This document shows, one piece after another, positions 5,740 to 6,968 of a DNA stretch of 6,968 bases. A model generated the notes under the pieces. It did not search any database. It was not told the DNA's origin and saw only the letters and a list, made by a program, of their open reading frames with translations. The position numbers and the translations under genes are program-made. The stretch is from Pseudomonadota bacterium (lineage in GTDB: Bacteria > Pseudomonadota > Gammaproteobacteria > Pseudomonadales > Halieaceae): the NCBI GenBank assembly GCA_030591305.1, contig JAUVBI010000167.1, forward strand, positions 1-6,968, given 5' to 3'. Each line of letters starts with the position of its first letter. Position 1 is the stretch's first letter.

Positions 5740-6534
5740 TTAGCTCAGTAGTGGTTTGGCTACCTGCAACACGGCCTTAAAGCATTTGGGATTACCGGCC
5801 ACGATATTGCCGGATTCCAGGAAGTTCTCCGAGCTGTCTATGTCGGCCACCATTCCACCGGCCTCACGGATGAGCAGGGTGCCAGCGGCCATATCCCAAG
5901 GGGACAGGCCGATCTCCCAGAAGGCATCCAGCCGCCCGGCGGCCACATAGGCCAGGTCCAGGGAGGCGGCTCCGGCACGGCGAATACCCGCGCATTGGCC
6001 GGCCAGTGTTTCCAGTGTTTTGCTGTAGGGTGCCAGTTTGTCGTCACAGTGTTCCTTGAAGGGAATACCGGTGCCCAGCAGTGCGCCTTCCAGGGAGTTC
6101 AATTTGCTGACGCGCATACGGCGGCCGTTGAGCTGTGCACCACGACCGCGTGAGGCAGTGAATTCCTCGCGTCGCACCGGGTCCAGAACCACGGCGTGTT
6201 CCAGTTTGCCGCGATAGATGCATGCAATGGAGACCGCGTAGTGGGGAATGCCGCGAATAAAGTTGGTGGTGCCATCCAGGGGATCGATAATCCACTTGTA
6301 TTCGGCGTCTTCACTTCCGATCAGGCCAGATTCCTCACCCAGGATGGCATGGTCGGGATAGGCTTTTTGCAAGTGGTAGATAATCTCCTGCTCGGCATTG
6401 ATGTCAACCTCGGAGACAAAATCGTTTACCCCTTTTTCCAGAACCTCGAGGCGCTCAAGATCATCGGAGGCGCGCACGATATTTTCTCCGACCTTGCGGG
6501 CGGCGCGCAGCGCGATATTGATCATCGGTTCCAT
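5740..6534 (-). CDS. suhB: Inositol-1-monophosphatase family protein SuhB
   Basis: A 264-residue member of the Mg2+-dependent inositol monophosphatase family, the length expected for SuhB. Its beginning, MEPMINIALRAARKVGENI, closely follows E. coli SuhB (MHPMLNIAVRAARKAG). The metal and catalytic residues are present: EES with Glu67, IDPLDGTTNF with Asp84 and Asp87, and WDMAAG with Asp214. RRAGAASLDLAYVAAGR-(L/V)D and GNIVAGNP also match SuhB. In E. coli the protein hydrolyses inositol-1-phosphate and joins the Nus-factor complex in rRNA antitermination and ribosome maturation; the second role here is inferred. The start at 6534 is supported by AGGA six bases upstream and by the family N-terminus; an in-frame ATG at 6633 would add 33 unrelated residues and overrun the promoter. 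It is divergent from trmJ, as in other Gammaproteobacteria. Confidence 0.96.
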   Translation of the reverse strand: MEPMINIALRAARKVGENIVRASDDLERLEVLEKGVNDFVSEVDINAEQEIIYHLQKAYPDHAILGEESGLIGSEDAEYKWIIDPLDGTTNFIRGIPHYAVSIACIYRGKLEHAVVLDPVRREEFTASRGRGAQLNGRRMRVSKLNSLEGALLGTGIPFKEHCDDKLAPYSKTLETLAGQCAGIRRAGAASLDLAYVAAGRLDAFWEIGLSPWDMAAGTLLIREAGGMVADIDSSENFLESGNIVAGNPKCFKAVLQVAKPLLS

Positions 6535-6540
6535 AATATG

Positions 6541-6544
6541 TCCT
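6541..6544 (-). promoter_or_regulatory. Ribosome binding site of suhB
   Basis: On the minus strand AGGA is followed by CATATT and the ATG at 6534. It decides the start in favour of the family-length protein over the longer in-frame ATG at 6633. Confidence 0.7.
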
Positions 6545-6565
6545 GAGGGCTTGGCGTGGCGCGCG

Positions 6566-6594
6566 ATTATAGCAGCACATAAACAGGATATCAC
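6566..6594 (-). promoter_or_regulatory. Sigma70-type promoter of suhB
   Basis: On the minus strand GTGATA (6589-6594, four of six -35 consensus positions) and a perfect TATAAT (6566-6571) are separated by 17 bases. Transcription should start near 6558-6560, giving a leader of roughly 25 bases that carries the AGGA ribosome binding site. This is the best promoter in the window. Confidence 0.75.
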
Positions 6595-6603
6595 GGCAAA
6601 ATC

Positions 6604-6612
6604 TGCTAGAAT
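6604..6612 (+). promoter_or_regulatory. Extended -10 promoter element for trmJ
   Basis: TGC-TAGAAT is an extended -10 element (TGn plus five of six -10 positions), 39 bases before the trmJ ATG. No good -35 box is found 16-18 bases upstream, which extended -10 promoters can tolerate. It faces away from the suhB promoter, so both divergent genes have their own start. Confidence 0.5.
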
Positions 6613-6651
6613 TGTGCGCCATTTCAAATACATAGGTCATACGTTAAGCCC

Positions 6652-6968
6652 ATGAAGCTGGACAATATTCGTATCGTGTTGGTGCACACCAGCCATCCTG
6701 GCAACATCGGTGGGGTAGCCCGGGCCATGAAAAATATGGGCGTGGGCAAATTGTACCTGGTTGCACCCAGGCAATATCCCGATGAACAGGCCAATTGGCG
6801 GGCGGCCTCGGCGGGAGACGTGCTGGATGCGGCAGTCGTTACCGAGACCCTGGAGGAGGCCATTGCAGATTGCCACTTTGTGGTGGGTACCAGTGCCCGG
6901 GGCAGGCGTATCCCCTGGCCCTTGCTGGATCCCAGGGAGTGTGCGCAGCGGATGGATGTCGCCTCTAC
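6652..6968 (+). CDS. trmJ: tRNA (cytidine/uridine-32) 2'-O-methyltransferase TrmJ, N-terminal part
   Basis: The first 105 codons of a gene that continues past the right edge. The protein starts [18 protein letters not shown] and contains [33 protein letters not shown] and LDPREC, all closely matching E. coli TrmJ (IRIVLVETSHTGN, SVARAMKTMG, VVGTSARSRTLPWP, LDPREC). It is a SPOUT-class, SAM-dependent enzyme that methylates the 2'-OH of position 32 in certain tRNA anticodon loops. The knotted SAM-binding C-terminal part is outside the window. The ATG at 6652 gives the family N-terminus, but the ribosome binding site is weak (TAAG four bases upstream at 6645-6648, or AGG about 15 bases upstream). 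The divergent pairing with suhB agrees with the call. Confidence 0.95.
   Translation, partial: MKLDNIRIVLVHTSHPGNIGGVARAMKNMGVGKLYLVAPRQYPDEQANWRAASAGDVLDAAVVTETLEEAIADCHFVVGTSARGRRIPWPLLDPRECAQRMDVAS

Noticed and set aside
5737..5758. A stretch reading TTTAGCTCAGTAGTGG that resembles the D-arm of a tRNA.
   Set aside because: It spans the stop and last codons of suhB, and no anticodon arm, T-arm (GTTCGAATC-like) or acceptor pairing follows.
6535..6633. Longer SuhB protein starting at ATG 6633.
   Set aside because: The extra 33 residues are not part of SuhB and would run across the TATAAT promoter; the ATG at 6534 has its own AGGA and the conserved MxPMxNIA start.

Overview
The window looks like chromosomal DNA of a free-living, probably marine or aquatic, gammaproteobacterium of moderate GC content. 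This is inferred from the suhB/trmJ divergent pair at the right end, which is an arrangement seen in E. coli and many other Gammaproteobacteria, and from the E. coli-like SuhB and TrmJ sequences. Genus cannot be assigned from sequence reading alone.

Layout. Positions 1-810 are a leftward unit: a TetR/AcrR-type repressor (811 is the base before its GTG start on the minus strand), followed 40 bases downstream by the start of an LLM-class (luciferase-like) oxidoreductase that runs off the left edge. Positions 811-990 are a divergent control region holding a perfect 18-bp AT-rich palindrome (873-890), a plausible leftward promoter and a strong 8-bp hairpin in the rightward leader. Positions 991-5548 are a tight three-gene rightward operon with gaps of 23 and 26 bases: a single-subunit molybdopterin (Mo-bisPGD, 4Fe-4S) oxidoreductase, a DUF1214 protein and a PAPS-type sulfotransferase. 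Positions 5549-5739 are a convergent gap with two inverted repeats but no gene. Positions 5740-6534 are suhB on the minus strand, 6535-6651 is a divergent promoter region with a TATAAT-type promoter for suhB, and 6652 to the right edge is the 5' part of trmJ.

How it may work together. The left 5.5 kb reads as one regulated accessory catabolic module: the TetR protein probably represses its own leftward unit and the divergent operon through the palindrome until a lipophilic or aromatic ligand appears. LLM oxidoreductases, DUF1214 proteins, soluble molybdopterin oxidoreductases and sulfotransferases tend to turn up in lipid, steroid or xenobiotic metabolism loci, but no substrate can be read from the sequence. 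The right 1.4 kb is conserved core genome (inositol-phosphatase/ribosome-related SuhB and tRNA-modifying TrmJ), so the convergent gap marks a border between accessory and core DNA.

The most interesting points are the unusual active site of the molybdoenzyme (no Cys/Sec/Ser at the position where formate dehydrogenases carry the Mo ligand, by eye alignment), the uncharacterised Mo-oxidoreductase/DUF1214/sulfotransferase trio, and the candidate TetR operator in the divergent region.
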